Shown: positions 35,247-47,320, counted from the stretch's first letter. The stretch is 64,000 bases of DNA from Alviniconcha marisindica (GCA_018857735.1 JABMCL010000020.1:665001-729000), one strand, 5' to 3'. The notes: generated by a model not told the origin, from the sequence alone. Program-made: numbers and translations.

Positions 35247-36677
35247 GTGAGTATTCTTAAACTGGATAATAATGCGTGTGGACATAGCCTTCTGAATTAA
35301 AATATAGAAGAGTACACACTATTTTAATACCATTATTTTGCTTTAACAGAAAGTGAATTGGTTGTTTTCCGGTTCCACACCTCATGCATTTAAATCGCTT
35401 TTATATATTTCCCTTTTTTATTTTTTTTATTGTGACTTAATATTAACAGAATATGTGTCCATACATACACGTGTCCTAACTGAAATAGGCCTACATCATC
35501 CGGCCCACAATGTTTTCTGTAACCTTCACCTGTGCTCAGTGACTTTTGTGTGACGATGACGGTGATTGTGACTCACTGTGACTGTGGCCATTTTTTCACG
35601 CCCAATTGGGCTTCGTAGCCAGACGGGACAAATAATAGGTATGCTTGAGGTAACAAATGGTATGCTTCAAGGAGAAAGAGATTAGAAAGAAGGGCTAGAG
35701 TGCGTCGGCAGGAAACCGTACAGTTGGTGTGTTTGTAAAGTCGATGAGGCGGCCAGGTAAGTGCCCTCCGGCTATTGGGGTACTCGAGCGCACTTCAGTT
35801 GCAGTGCTTTCAGTTGGATTTCTAAATGACCGCCTTTCTGAGGCCCGTAAACTGAGCATGGCAAAAGAGCCTTTCAGACCAAGGTGTTTAATGGTCTATT
35901 TTTTGTTGTTGTTGTTTTTGTTTTGTTTTAAATCAAAAAAATCCGAGGTGTGTATATGTAAATTTATTAGTCGTTTATTATCATTATTTGTGCATCAGAT
36001 CTGGTTTGACAAGTCAAAGCAATTTTGTTGGATCAGGTCTTTTGAGTTCAGTTCACAAAAGAAGAAAAAATAAATGCAGAACTAGAAGTGTCATGCTGTG
36101 CATACTCTGCCTGTCATAACCAATGTGTGGTACATGTTTCGTCAGTGTGTTGAAGGTTAAAAGTGGGTGGGTGCGTTATTAGAGTGGGCTCAGTTATATT
36201 GGCAGGCAACGAGACGCGTACGCACCCTATCACACACGCGCACACACACGCACACTTGCACACACGCGCCAACGAAAGAATACTCCCCACCACCACACAC
36301 CAACACCAACAAAAATTTAATATTAAATAACAATATAAAACGTCGGGCAATAAATCCGACCATAAAACACTCAGAGGATCTCGAATTACCGTGACGTGTT
36401 TTGCGGCTGTGACCTTTCTTCGCCGTGTGACAGGTTTTGCAGCTGATGTCAGTTTGGATCAAACGGGATGATGCAGAGTGGACAGTAGCAGGTGATGTTG
36501 TCACGTCCATGGCATCTTGTCTCGGTCAGACAGGTCACCCGGACATGGCCGCCTAGCGGCCCTGGGGTCAACAAAGACTTGTTTTGGTGCTGGTTGCATG
36601 TGTTGTTGTTGATTTTGTCGTTGTGTTTTAACCCTGCAGCAGTGTGCTACCGCTTAGCTCCTTTGTTATCTTCTTAT

Positions 36678-36700
36678 TGACCCCCCCCCCCCCCCCCCAC
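36678..36700. repeat. Poly-C run
   Basis: A C run, followed by short CA runs and a 23-base poly-G at 36832-36855. Confidence 0.95.
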
Positions 36701-37516
36701 GTATACCCCCACCCCAAGTCACATCCACACACACACACACACACAGTGACACATACGCTAACACAGTGACACACACACACACACACGCGAGTTACACTTT
36801 AGTGACGTGGGTACACACAGCGCATACACGAGGGGGGGGGGGGGGGGGGGGGGGGTGCAGTTGTGGCCTTCTCTTCAGTGTACTGTGACAGTAATTCGCA
36901 TTGGGGTGAAACCGCTTTGCGTGTCGTGCACTACAGCTGTCGCACATGTTCCAAGCTTCAGCATTGCATTCAGCTCTGCCACCGACTCATACGCCTGTAT
37001 TATATGTATAGCCTACTGGCTGTCTATTCGTGTGTAGTGCACGTACGTATCTCATTTGGTGTTAGATTATGCTCTGTAGTGTGACACACGTTTTATTATT
37101 TTTAAAAATAATTAATTATGATTATCAGAATTGTACGAACGTGTTGTAACTCAAGAACCGAGAGTCTGCAAAGCTCAAGGGCACATTCTTGATAGTGAAA
37201 ATCACTAACTGCAACCGTGAAGATTGTCTTGCTGGAAAGTGCAGTGGCCGAGGGGGGTTGCCAGCCTGACATTTCTCGCATGTGTTTGGCGCGGCACGGG
37301 TCCCGGCTGTGAGCGAACCCAGTGCATTGGACAGGGCGGTGAAATCGGTTCGGATGGCACGTGTTAAAGATCCTCGGGCAAGTGCAAATGGGAAGAGTAG
37401 GAGGTAATTTACGGCGTACGAACGTTGTGACGAATTTTAAAATCCGGACTTCTTTTAATACAAGCAAATGTGTATTTCTCGTATGCAGACAACCCAGAAT
37501 GAGGTAGACCGACCGA

Positions 37517-37523
37517 CCCCCCC

Positions 37524-37554
<31 letters not shown>

Positions 37555-37555
37555 A
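37517..37555. repeat. Poly-C and (CA)n
   Basis: A C run of about 22 bases followed by CA. Confidence 0.97.
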
Positions 37556-37762
37556 AGGCCCAAAAAACACACAATAAGAAACAAAAACCGGAAAGATAGA
37601 GAGATGAGTTCTCAGTCTCAGCTCAAGGACTTTACTCTTCACGCTTTACTCTTCACAGAGCATTTGGAGAAAGAAAACAAAGGATAAAACCTCGCACCTT
37701 AAGCACTTTCGCGTTTTCTGTATTCCTAAAAAATATATATCAATAATATAAAAAAGATTTAA

Positions 37763-37831
37763 AAATCAACACACAAAGCCCCGAGTCGCCTACGGATACC
37801 GTAGGCGACTCGGGGCTTTGTGTGTTGATTT
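37763..37831. repeat. Perfect inverted repeat, 33-bp arms, 3-nt loop
   Basis: Arms 37763-37795 and 37799-37831 are exactly complementary around ATA; the inner arm reads CCCCGAGTCGCCTACGG. A-rich and T-rich flanks extend it weakly. Confidence 0.95.
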
Positions 37832-38439
37832 ATTTTTTTTTTTTACCTGGCATGCAAGTAAATACAAGGTACATAAACTCCATCAGAGGTACATCCACAA
37901 AAATTTATGATGTCGATGGCGACACGAAACGGCCTTGGAATGGAAGCCGCGGAAGCTGTTTTGCAGACTATGTCTACTGCATGCAGGTGTGCGCGTGGAG
38001 ACGGCAGAAGCACAGACTGCGTGTGTGCGCTCGTGAATCATTCATATCTCCTGCTATTTTATGTCCCGTGTTTCCGACATCGTTTCCGCCCGGAGAGTAT
38101 AAAAAATTCTGGTTTCATCCACGGGTGTAGCGCTTTTTACTACCCAGCCTTTTACACCAGAACCTGGGAGGAGACCAGAAAGATGATTACAACATTTTTT
38201 ATTTTTTGGGGGGGTGGGGTGGGGGGTTCTTCCGCATTTCTTCTTCTGCTTGGAGTAAGGCATTTGCAATACGTACACATGTACTGCACTCGCTGTGTTG
38301 TTGGTGAAAGAGTCCTGCTTGGTGGCGCTGCTAAGGCAACGTAATAGTTCATCTCGAGCGTTCTGTGGCCGTGTCCTTTTTCTTCGCCCCTATCAGTGGT
38401 AGTCAGAACCCATGCATACAAGTTCAGTGTTGCTCTACG

Positions 38440-38775
38440 TCTACAGGCAGAGCTCAGGAGCTGTGTGAAAGTCGAGGTGGCCGTCCTGGGCTCCCGTCCC
38501 TAATAAGCCTGCGGTTTCTGTGGACGTAAAGCAACACTCAACCAACCAACCGCCCTCACAGAGCCCAGGAGCAAGTGTGGTGAATAACTTGTCGAGTGTG
38601 GAGCTTGCGGTCCTGGGCTCCCGTCCCTAATAAGCCTGCGGTTCTGTGGACGTAAAGCAACACTCAACCAACCAACCGCCCTCACAGAGCCCAGGAGCTG
38701 TGTGAAAGTCGAGGTGGACGTCCTGGGCTCCCGTCCCTAATAAGCCTGCGGTTTCTGTGGACGCAAAGCAGCACT
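38440..38775 (+). mobile_element. SINE family B in a three-unit tandem
   Basis: Three copies of GGCTCCCGTCCCTAATAAGC followed by the tail, with CAACCAACCAACCGCCCTCA as the junction between units. Confidence 0.82.
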
Positions 38776-38784
38776 CAACTCAAC

Positions 38785-38910
38785 CCTACGTCTACAGCGA
38801 CCACAAGAGCTATCGGGGACAGGGAGCCCAGGACGGCCACCTCGACTTTTCAGACAGCTCCTGAGCTTTCCTGAGCTCCCATGATTGATTGTGGGGCTTA
38901 ACGTCCACAG
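38785..38910 (-). mobile_element. SINE family B copy
   Basis: Reverse copy with GGGAGCCCAGGACGGCCACC; it faces the preceding tandem. Confidence 0.75.
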
Positions 38911-39944
38911 AGGCCACATACGCGGTCTGTTGCAGTATTATTAGGGACGGGCACATGACCCATGCGGTTGACTAGGCGTTAAATACCAGTTATCTCTCTG
39001 TTCACCTTCTGCGCTTTCTTCTCCTCCTTTGTTGCCCCGCTTCCCGCCCAGGCCGCTAGGTGTTTTGTGCTTCTTTCAGTGCCTTATCGGTGTCGTGTTT
39101 TGTTTTGAACTAGGGCGGAACACAAACAGAACATGCTAAGGGTGGTGGCTGGTGGAGGTAGGGGGTGGGTGGGGAGGACCTGCGTCATTGTATTTGGAGC
39201 TGGGTGCCTCGGGCACACCCACACCCAATTGTTCCAGATGTCAGAGTGCAAGGCGTAACCGTTGCCAACCATTGTTTCTCTCTCTCCCCCTACCCTCCCC
39301 CGCACACATAACACAGTACTCCACTTCTCTCCTCTTTCCACTGTAACCGAGAGATGGCAGCTCCAGATGCTAGCGCAATAGTTCTGGGTAAACTGTTAAC
39401 CTGATTGCTTTGGCAGAGAAGAGCACTTTTTCCACCTGTGCCTCTGCTTACATTTGGCTCGTTTCTTGGCTTGTGAAAGAGAGACCCTTTCGGGTGCACT
39501 TTTATCTGTGCCATTCGGAAAATATCTTTTGGGGCTGAGATTAGCAATGAAATCAGACTGGCGTGGAATGGAAGAATGCGCTCTGGCCGCGTTTGGCTTG
39601 GAAACTGCTTTCCCTGCAAACTAAGGCAGTGGTAATAAAATTCCGCATCAGTTCTCCCTTCCTCCCCCCTACCTCCACCACAGTTTGTATCCGTAAGCCC
39701 AACATTTCAGCGTTTAGTTTTGTACGAGACACGACTTGTGAGTAAAAGTTCCCAAACTGTAGTTTAGGTCAGTTGGTACTTTTCTACGTATGCAGCCCGA
39801 AGCTGCAAAGTAAAGAGACGCTTGTGTACAATACCATGGCGCTTGACTGGCACGAGTACCGTCTCTCCGTGCCTTTGTTCTCAACAAAGCACCTACGTTG
39901 CTTTGCACTGGCTGGCTCCTTTTTTTCTTTTTTCTTTTTCTTTC

Positions 39945-40395
39945 TTGGTGCTTTACGTCCACGGAGGCGAGATGGCCTATTAGGGACGGGGGCAGAGTGG
40001 GAAGGGGCCGACAGAGTGAAGGCTCGACCGCGGAAACCGCCCGAAAAAGACAGGAGAGACCGTGGACCGCCGCCAGAACAATGGAAGTGTTAGGGCGGTG
40101 TCCCCTCGCCATTGTCCAGCGACTTGTGCACTGCGCAATTGCTGTTTCAACTGCTGTGCCTGGCCAGAGTCACAAAGACAATGTCCGTCGCACTGCTGTT
40201 GACGAACAACTTGGACAACTCAAGCAAAGGAAGTCCAATCTTCTTAGCCCAGCTCCACCTCCCTACTCATGATCTCTTCTGGGCTAAGTTGAGGGTCCAG
40301 CTCCACCTCCCTCCTCTAAGATCTCTTGATCTTTTGATCTCGCCTGGCACCCTGGGCTGGCTCTCCACCAGTCCACTTCTGTATGGTCATTGGTG
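39945..40395 (-). mobile_element. Repeat family D, best copy
   Basis: The left end is the shared tail in reverse (GGTGCTTTACGTCCACGGAG), then GACCGCGGAAACCGCCCGAA, CCCCTCGCCATTGTCCAGCG and AGCCCAGCTCCACCTCCC. No tRNA boxes recognised. Confidence 0.75.
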
Positions 40396-40449
40396 GCGGT
40401 CTTGCTTGCTTTTGCTGACCAGTCGGAGCTTCTTCTTTTTCTTTCAGTG

Positions 40450-40645
40450 TTGCTTTACGTCCACAGACTTAGAGTTCAGGAGCTGTGTAAAAGTCGAGGT
40501 GGCCGTCCTGGGCTCCCCGTCCTAATGAGCCTTATGGTTTCAGTGGACGTATAGCAACATTGAACCATGCACACGCACTGGTCACAGTTTGTCCCTAATA
40601 CGTCAACCCGACATCCGAGGACATTAAGCCCCACATCAGCATCAA
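40450..40645 (+). mobile_element. SINE family B, long form
   Basis: GTTCAGGAGCTGTGTAAAAG, then tail 1, then the second module ending ATCCGAGGACATTAAGC. Confidence 0.78.
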
Positions 40646-40649
40646 CGTG

Positions 40650-40822
40650 CACAGAGAGACCGTAGTGTCCGTAGGCACTGTTACAGTGTTAGGGACGGGG
40701 GATCCCAGGACGTCCACTTCGACTTTCACACAGCCCCTGAGCTCTGGGGTCGAAGCGAGCTTAGTGTTGCTTTACGTCCACAGAGACCATAAAGACTGTT
40801 AGGGACGGGGAGTCCAGTTTAA
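40650..40822 (-). mobile_element. SINE family B fragments
   Basis: Two partial reverse copies, the second with TTGCTTTACGTCCACAGAGA. Confidence 0.7.
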
Positions 40823-40824
40823 CT

Positions 40825-41205
40825 CAGGGCTCCAGGCGAGGATCAGAGGTGGAGCTGGACCCTCAAGTTAGCCCAGAAGAGATCACGAGCAGGGAGGTGG
40901 AGCTGGGCTGCGAAAGCTTTCGCTTCGAGTTGTTCCTCAACAGCAGTGCAACGGATATTGTCCTTGTGACTCTGCCAACGGCAGTTGAAACGGCAATTGC
41001 GCAGTGCACTAGTCACTGCGCGATGGCGAGGGGACACCGCCTTAACACTTCCATTGTTCTGGCGGCGGTCCACGGTCTCTCCGGTCTTTTTCGGGTGGTA
41101 TCCGCGGTCGAGCCTTCACTCCTCGCCTCTTCCCCCCCCCCCCCCCCCCTGTCCCTGTCCCTAATAAGCAACCTCGCTTCTGTGGACGTAAAGCAACATG
41201 GTCAA
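40825..41205 (+). mobile_element. Repeat family D copy, opposite to 39945-40395
   Basis: Reads AGAAGAGATCACGAGCAGGG, CGATGGCGAGGGGACACCGC, GTGGTATCCGCGGTCGAGC, a poly-C run, then CTAATAAGC and GTGGACGTAAAGCAACATGG. Confidence 0.78.
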
Positions 41206-41207
41206 GG

Positions 41208-41265
41208 GGAGCCCAGGACGGCCTCCCCGACTTTCACACAGCCCCACAGCTCTGGGGTCGGAGCG
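41208..41265 (-). mobile_element. SINE family B fragment
   Basis: GGGGAGCCCAGGACGGCC and CTTTCACACAGCCCC. Confidence 0.6.
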
Positions 41266-41464
41266 CTTCGGACGAGCATCACATAGGTACCCGATCTTCT
41301 CCCACCCCCCGTCCATAATGATAATAAACTGTAAGAGGTTTCTGTGAACGTGAAGTCCCAACAGTCAGTCGGTGGCAGGAGTGACTCCTGTGATTGCTGC
41401 TGATGTCCTGTCTTCATTGCTGGAGGCTGCTGTCAGTGCTTTTACTTAATTAAGAAAAAGAAAA

Positions 41465-41465
41465 A

Positions 41466-41519
<54 letters not shown>

Positions 41520-41520
41520 T
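41465..41520. repeat. (GT)n microsatellite
   Basis: About 50 bp of GT. Confidence 0.97.
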
Positions 41521-42482
41521 TTTGTTTCATGTCTTTATGAAAAAAGAACAGCGTTTTGGCTACAGCTGTACAATGGACCATTCTTAATGAGCTAGGTCAC
41601 GGCGGGTCACAAAATCTAAAGCGAAAATTTTGAGAGCGGGTAGAGGTTTTTCTTCTCTTCATTTTTTCATTTTTGTTTTCATGGAGTGGACCTACGTACT
41701 CATGATTATATGTAAGTCCTTGGTGGTTTTGTTTTGTTTGTTTGTTTTTTCTATTTGCACCCTGACCATAGCCGAAGCTCCCAACGCCTCGCTTTCGATT
41801 TCGGTTACCTTGATGACCTCACCTTATGAATACTCCATGGAAATAATCCATTCGGCTTCGAACACGTCAACGTGGAGCGTAATGTGACGGAGATGAGTCA
41901 GAGTCCTATCCCGTGCGGCGCAGTCTACGGTGAATGGATGAAACGGCGCCAGTTGTGTCGGCGTGAGTGTGACAGTGCCGCTATGGGTGTCCTTTCGTCT
42001 TTGCCCTTCTTTTCAATCAGAAAACGAGACTGCTGCTAACGCCACAGTCACGGTGCGTGTAGACACCCGGCTAACCTGACGTCGACAAAGACATGCACTG
42101 GAATTGAAGACTGTGCGGTGGGTGTTGGGTTGAGCCGTAATATATTAGGATCGTATATTGAAACGCCTAGTCATCGGAAAAGGGTCACCGCAGGGCGATT
42201 TGGTGTTAGGATGGTTGACGGACGCCAGAAGTCTTTAACACAAATTTTGATACTTCGTAGCTGTGGTTTTATAACCCCCCTCCCCCCAAAAAACAACAAC
42301 AAAAAACAACTTGTATAATTGTATTCTTTACTGATACTACAATACAACACAAGTCCGACTCACCGAATAACTAAAATAATAATAGTAATAATGTACTCTT
42401 TTATGTGCAATTTCTCCATGTTGGAACACATAGCCCATTACAGAGGAAAGAACGAAATACAGTCAAAACACTTCTGCGAGCG

Positions 42483-42614
<132 letters not shown>

Positions 42615-43019
42615 CAGTAGGATAGCTAAAAAATGGTGATGTTTTTACTTGCAGAGTGTATTGATAAGATTTCCTGGGTAGATTGCCGTCTGTTGTCAGA
42701 CAGGCGGACGCTCGGCAGCAGGAGAAGACCAAAATTGGAGACTTCAGTTGAGCCAGCGTCGGACAGAAAGAGCTGCGGACAGAAGTGTTTCAGTGCCGGT
42801 AATTAGGGAACAGGTGTTGTGCGGAAAGCGAGCCGTTTTGCCTTCCGCCGCTGGCATGGCTGGCGGAGAGGTGTTTGTGTACAGCGCTGTATATTGTATG
42901 CGTTGCTTCCTTGCCAAGTTGATTCTGCTGGTTCCTTCGCTGGCCTTGAATTTTGGGGCCAAGCGTCAAAAAGCAGGAAACGGCAGTGGCTGTCATGGCG
43001 GCCTGCCGTGAATACATAG

Positions 43020-43342
43020 TAGGTAAACATGGTGCTTAACGTCCACAGAGGAGACCACAAGGCTTATTCGGGGGGGGGGGGGGGGGGGGGGGGTTACACA
43101 CATACATATATATATATTATGTTTTATACATATCGCTACACTGTCACCACCAGAATGATTTCTGCATTAAGATGGGCAGCGATGAGAGCCATTTTAATGT
43201 TCCATTAATTGTGAGGGTCATAGTGGGACAGTATACACAGACCACAACTTTTGAAGAGAAAGGAGAGCCGAAGCGGTATTGAACCGCGGTCCTTATGCTT
43301 ACCAGCTTAACGCTTTACCGCTAGGCCAAACCAGCTCACGAT
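43020..43342 (-). mobile_element. SINE family A, full length with poly-G
   Basis: Tail AACATGGTGCTTAACGTCCA, a G run of about 25 where other copies have the C-rich segment, body, B box and A box (TGGCCTAGCGGTAAAGC on the minus strand). Confidence 0.9.
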
Positions 43343-43564
43343 GAGAACAGCGTGGGCTCCGGCTTTTGGTTGAATAACCCGAGGACTTGAACAAGCGGAG
43401 ACGTTCGGTGGGGTTGAACGCGGACTTGTAATAATTAGCCTGTTTCCGCGGTCGGGCAGTCACCTAGGTAATTCGAAGCAGGCGAAGTTGGTTAAACTTG
43501 CCGGTTTTGTATTATCTTTGATCTTTGGCACCGGTGTGCATGCTGATTTTGTGCTTGTACTGGA

Positions 43565-43580
43565 GAGAGAGGGGGGGGGG

Positions 43581-43621
<41 letters not shown>
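43565..43621. repeat. (GA)n and G run
   Basis: GA repeat with an internal G run. Confidence 0.97.
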
Positions 43622-43624
<3 letters not shown>

Positions 43625-43837
43625 GTTTTGTCAGTAGTGCGAAAACTGTACACCAAAATGGCAACGCACGTTGATGTCGAGAATATTGATTCATTGTGAA
43701 CACTAACAAGTAACATGCAAATACAGTACTCATTGTGAACACTAACATGTAGATACGGTACTCGAATTTTGTTAGTTGTTTCCCGGGAAACAGGCCGAGA
43801 AGTGCAAAAGGGCAATGTCAAGCACAAAATAGTTCGT

Positions 43838-44152
43838 GAGCCGGTTTGGCCTAGCGGTAAGGCGTTAGGCTGGTAAGCGGAAGGACCTCGGTTCGATACC
43901 GCTTCGGCTCTCCTTTCTCTTCAAAAAGGTTGTGGTTTGTGGACACTGCCCTGTGACTTTGTCCATCACTTCCTACTGAAACATTAAAATGGCTCTCATC
44001 GCTGCCCATCTTAATGCAGGAATCATTCTGGTGGTGACAGTGTAGCGATAGGTATATAATCCTACCTCTCCAACCCCCCCCCACCCCCCCTTCTCCACGT
44101 CCCTAATAAGCCGTACGGTTTCTGTGGACATTAAGCACCATGTTTACTTACA
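43838..44152 (+). mobile_element. tRNA-derived SINE, family A, best full-length copy
   Basis: A box TGGCCTAGCGGTAAGG and a perfect B box GGTTCGATACC lie 33-38 bp apart, followed by CTCTCCTTTCTCTTC, the conserved GCTCTCATCGCTGCCCATCT, GGTGGTGACAGTGTAGCGAT, a C-rich segment and the tail CTAATAAGCCGTACGG to GTGGACATTAAGCACCATG. About 315 bp. It could serve as a reference for the family; Pol III transcription is inferred from the boxes. Confidence 0.93.
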
Positions 44153-44157
44153 AAATA

Positions 44158-44322
44158 GTTCAGGAGCTGTGTGAGAGTCGAGGTGGCCGTCCTGGGCTGT
44201 CCGTCCTAACGAGCCTTCTGGTTTCCGTGGACGTAAAGCTATATTGAACCACGCTTCGGCATTGGTCTCAGCTTGTCCCTAATATGTCAGCTGACATCTG
44301 AGGACATTAAGCAACACTACCT
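44158..44322 (+). mobile_element. SINE family B, long form, directly after a family A copy
   Basis: GTTCAGGAGCTGTGTGAGAG, first tail GTTTCCGTGGACGTAAAGC, second tail ATCTGAGGACATTAAGCAAC. Confidence 0.82.
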
Positions 44323-44335
44323 ACCAAGGAGGTCG

Positions 44336-44674
44336 CGTGAGCCGGTTTGACCTAGCGGTAAGGCTGGTAAGCAGAGGGACCTCGGTTCGAATCCGCTTCG
44401 GCTCTCCTTTCTCTTCAAAAATTGTGGACTAAGGCAAATTTCTATGTTATTCATAGACAATAAAATTTCTGTATTCTGTACTGTCATGTGACTTTGTTCC
44501 TCACAATTAGTGAAACGTTAAAATGGCTCTCATCACTGCCCATCTTAATTTCAGGAGTCATTCTGGTGGTGACAGTGTAGCGATAGGTATAATAGTCTCC
44601 CTCTTCTCCCACCTCCATAACCCCTTCGCCCCGTCCCTAATAAGCCTTACGGTTTCTGTGGCATGTTTACTCTA
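44336..44674 (+). mobile_element. SINE family A with internal insertion
   Basis: A short A/B interval (seven bases missing near the anticodon-like part), and about 50 foreign bases near 44432-44482 (ATAGACAATAAAATTTCTG). Confidence 0.85.
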
Positions 44675-45362
44675 CAAGGAGGTGGGGAGGGGGCCGCTGT
44701 TACCACACTGTACACAGCCTCCCCCGTAATGAATTCCTTTTTCTCTTCATTTTCTCGGGGGTGGGAGGTATTTGGAGCCTGTTTTGAAATGGAAAAGCTG
44801 AAGGAATGGGCTGTTGAGACGACCTGTGCGTAGTTGGTTAGCACCAGTATAATCAAATTGGGCACACTTCCATTAAAGAAAAAAGAAAAAGAAAAAGAAA
44901 AAAAAAGCAGAAAAAAAAAAAAAGCGGTGGGCCAAAAAAAAAAAAGAAGAAGAAAAAAAGCGGTGGGCAGGACAAGTCATTGCACTGTGATAAATTTGAC
45001 ACGGACCACCTGCCGCTCCGTGGCTGTCCGCCGCCGGTTAGCCAGCCTGCTCGCCAGACGGGAGAGACACCACACTGCATCCGTGGGCCAGACAGATGTG
45101 AGGTCACACCAAGCTCGATTAAACAGGCGACAAACAAAGGCGTTTGTAGGTCAGAGACTGCCCTTGCATAAATGTGCGGCGGGAATGCGAGGGGCTGGTT
45201 GATACAGCCCTTTAATTGCCCTGCCTTGCAGAGGGCCAGTTCGGCATTCCAGCGCAAATTGAGTTCTTACACCTCCGGCAGGCTGAAGCCGCGTGGGACT
45301 GGTTTGGGGCTGTTGGTCCAGGCAGAGACACAGTGAACAGCAACGTAGTCTAAGCTACTTTT

Positions 45363-45688
45363 GTATCATTGGCGGGAGCTGCCTCATGTTTGTCGTGACA
45401 AACACGTGTTTGTCGCGACAAGAATATGCTTGTTGCGACAAAACTTTTGTCCCGAGAAAATTATGTTTGTCGCGACAAACATGTCACAGTGTTTGTCGCG
45501 ACAAAACAAGTCCTTTGTCGCGACAAAAGTATGCTTGTTGCGACAAAACTTTTGTTGCATAATTTTCTTTGTCGCGAGAAGCATACTTTTGTTGCGACAA
45601 AAGGTGTTTTGTCGCGACAAACGCGTGTTTGTCACGACAAAACTTTTGTCGCGACAAAAATACTTGTGGCAGCTCCCGCCAACGATAC
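45363..45688. mobile_element. Candidate foldback/MITE element made of palindromes
   Basis: Ends are a 21-bp terminal inverted repeat (20 of 21 match; core TTGGCGGGAGCTGCC), flanked by TTTT on both sides as a possible target duplication. The interior holds 14 copies of TTTGTCGCGACAAA or near variants, at 45389, 45409, 45429, 45446, 45466, 45492, 45514, 45534, 45551, 45568, 45588, 45608, 45628 and 45645. No coding capacity. I cannot assign a superfamily. Confidence 0.8.
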
Positions 45689-45719
45689 TTTTGATGGCAA
45701 TGTGATGACTCATTCTCAG

Positions 45720-45828
45720 CAGAGCTAAGGAGCTGTGTGAAAGTCGAGATGGCCGTCCTGGGCTCCCCGTCCCTAATAGTCCTTAATAAAGTTATGGTCT
45801 CTGTCAGTGGCCGTAAAGTAACATTGAA
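45720..45828 (+). mobile_element. SINE family B copy
   Basis: AGGAGCTGTGTGAAAGTCGA, GGCTCCCCGTCCCTAATAG, then a modified tail GGCCGTAAAGTAACATTGAA. Confidence 0.72.
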
Positions 45829-46344
45829 CTTGAACTCAGTCTCAGTCGGTGAGGTTTCTTGCAAAGAACGAAGAGTTGGAGGACAAAGGAAGGAAGCAAT
45901 ACAGAAAGGTTTACTTGCGATGGTCATGTAATACTAGATTTAATGATTCGGTGACGGTCTCTGCCATGAGCGAAGTGTCGTGTAACTTGAGAAGGAGAAG
46001 TCGTTAGATGGACTGAAAAAACAAAACAAACAAAAAACACCCCACCCCAAAACCGACAGTATAATGGCTCGTACTGTGTACTGGCCTCAGAATTAAAATT
46101 CAAAACCGCACGGGGGGAACCAGTCACAGAGCTAGTGGATCCAACATAAAGAAGTTACTAATACATACATATATATAGTGTGTTGTGTGTGCTGCCGCTG
46201 TATCCTTTTCTCGGCAAGAAGCTGCTGCACTTATCAGCTGGAAATAGCAGCGGCGCTGCCCTGCAGATGACTGAGTAGGGCTCAGTCTTATCAGTGCTTA
46301 TCTTGTCTCTCCTCTTTCGTCTTCTGGCGTCTTAAGCCCCTCCC

Positions 46345-46372
46345 CCCCTCCCCCCCCCCCCCCCCCCCCTCC
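46345..46372. repeat. Poly-C run
   Basis: C run with single T interruptions; another lies at 47459-47475. Confidence 0.95.
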
Positions 46373-47159
46373 CAGGCCTGTCCTCGCACCTTCCCCGGTC
46401 TCTCCCACTACCTATTGGAACACACACCCACGTTATGGACGTTCGGCCCAGAGTTGTGTTGAAACACTGGCGGTTGAAACATCGGCAGTCTCTGTCCACA
46501 TTAATTTTGAGCTTGAAGCCTCGTAAATGTGCGCATGATCCAGCTATGCATGCACTGTCAAAAACGGCGCAGTTCACCCATTGACTTGTCGCCGTGTTGC
46601 TGCCGGCTCAGTGCAGTGTTGTAGTTAAAAAGCGCGCGGTCAGACGCACAAACTGACGAGAGCCTGATTGTTGGTTTCCTGGCAGTGCGTGTTTTTGCTG
46701 TTATTAGCGCGTGGTGTACGTGCAGCTAGCTTGTCAGCAGGTCCTCAGTGCAGGGCACCAACCGTGCAGCTTACGATGGGAGGAACGCTACCTCCCCGCC
46801 CCCGGACCTGGACCGGTGTAGAATCACAGCTGAACCCATCGATCGTACCCCGCCTCGCGATGCGGATGGTACAGTGGACCAGAGACACTACACTACACTT
46901 GCTGTAGTATCTCTGAGTGGACGCAGAAACTAAAGTTAATAAGAATAATAATGAAATATTCATAAAGCGTGAAGCTCTAATGAAATATTCATAAAGCGCG
47001 ACCTCTAACATAGAATTAGAGCTCGTCGCGCTGTACAGAATTCGAGCGTAAGTTACGTCCACTTTGAGACACCTCAAGCGGATTACGGCAATAACAGTGT
47101 CTACGAGCAGTTCAAGGCACAAGAAGCTAAACGGCAAAACCTACATTATTACAAATATA

Positions 47160-47177
47160 TATCTATATCTATATATA

Positions 47178-47223
<46 letters not shown>

Positions 47224-47262
47224 CACCCACACACACGCACATACACACACACACGACAGCAC
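47160..47262. repeat. (TA)n-(CA)n tract
   Basis: ATCTATAT, then TA, then CA. Confidence 0.95.
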
Positions 47263-47320
47263 ATCACATGTGTGCTTCGGGCTCGCGCTAGGTGTAAGCG
47301 CTTTACAAATACTCTTCTCC

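Noticed and set aside
42748..43011. Small protein beginning near 42748 or 42856
   Set aside because: No splice or family support; three overlapping frames on both strands.
43838..43915. Functional tRNA gene
   Set aside because: A and B boxes are present, but no proper acceptor stem or anticodon arm, and the sequence continues into a repeated SINE body.
46668..46907. Frames around 46.7-46.9 kb as a signal-peptide protein
   Set aside because: The hydrophobic start is suggestive, but no continuation, splice site or homology could be supported.
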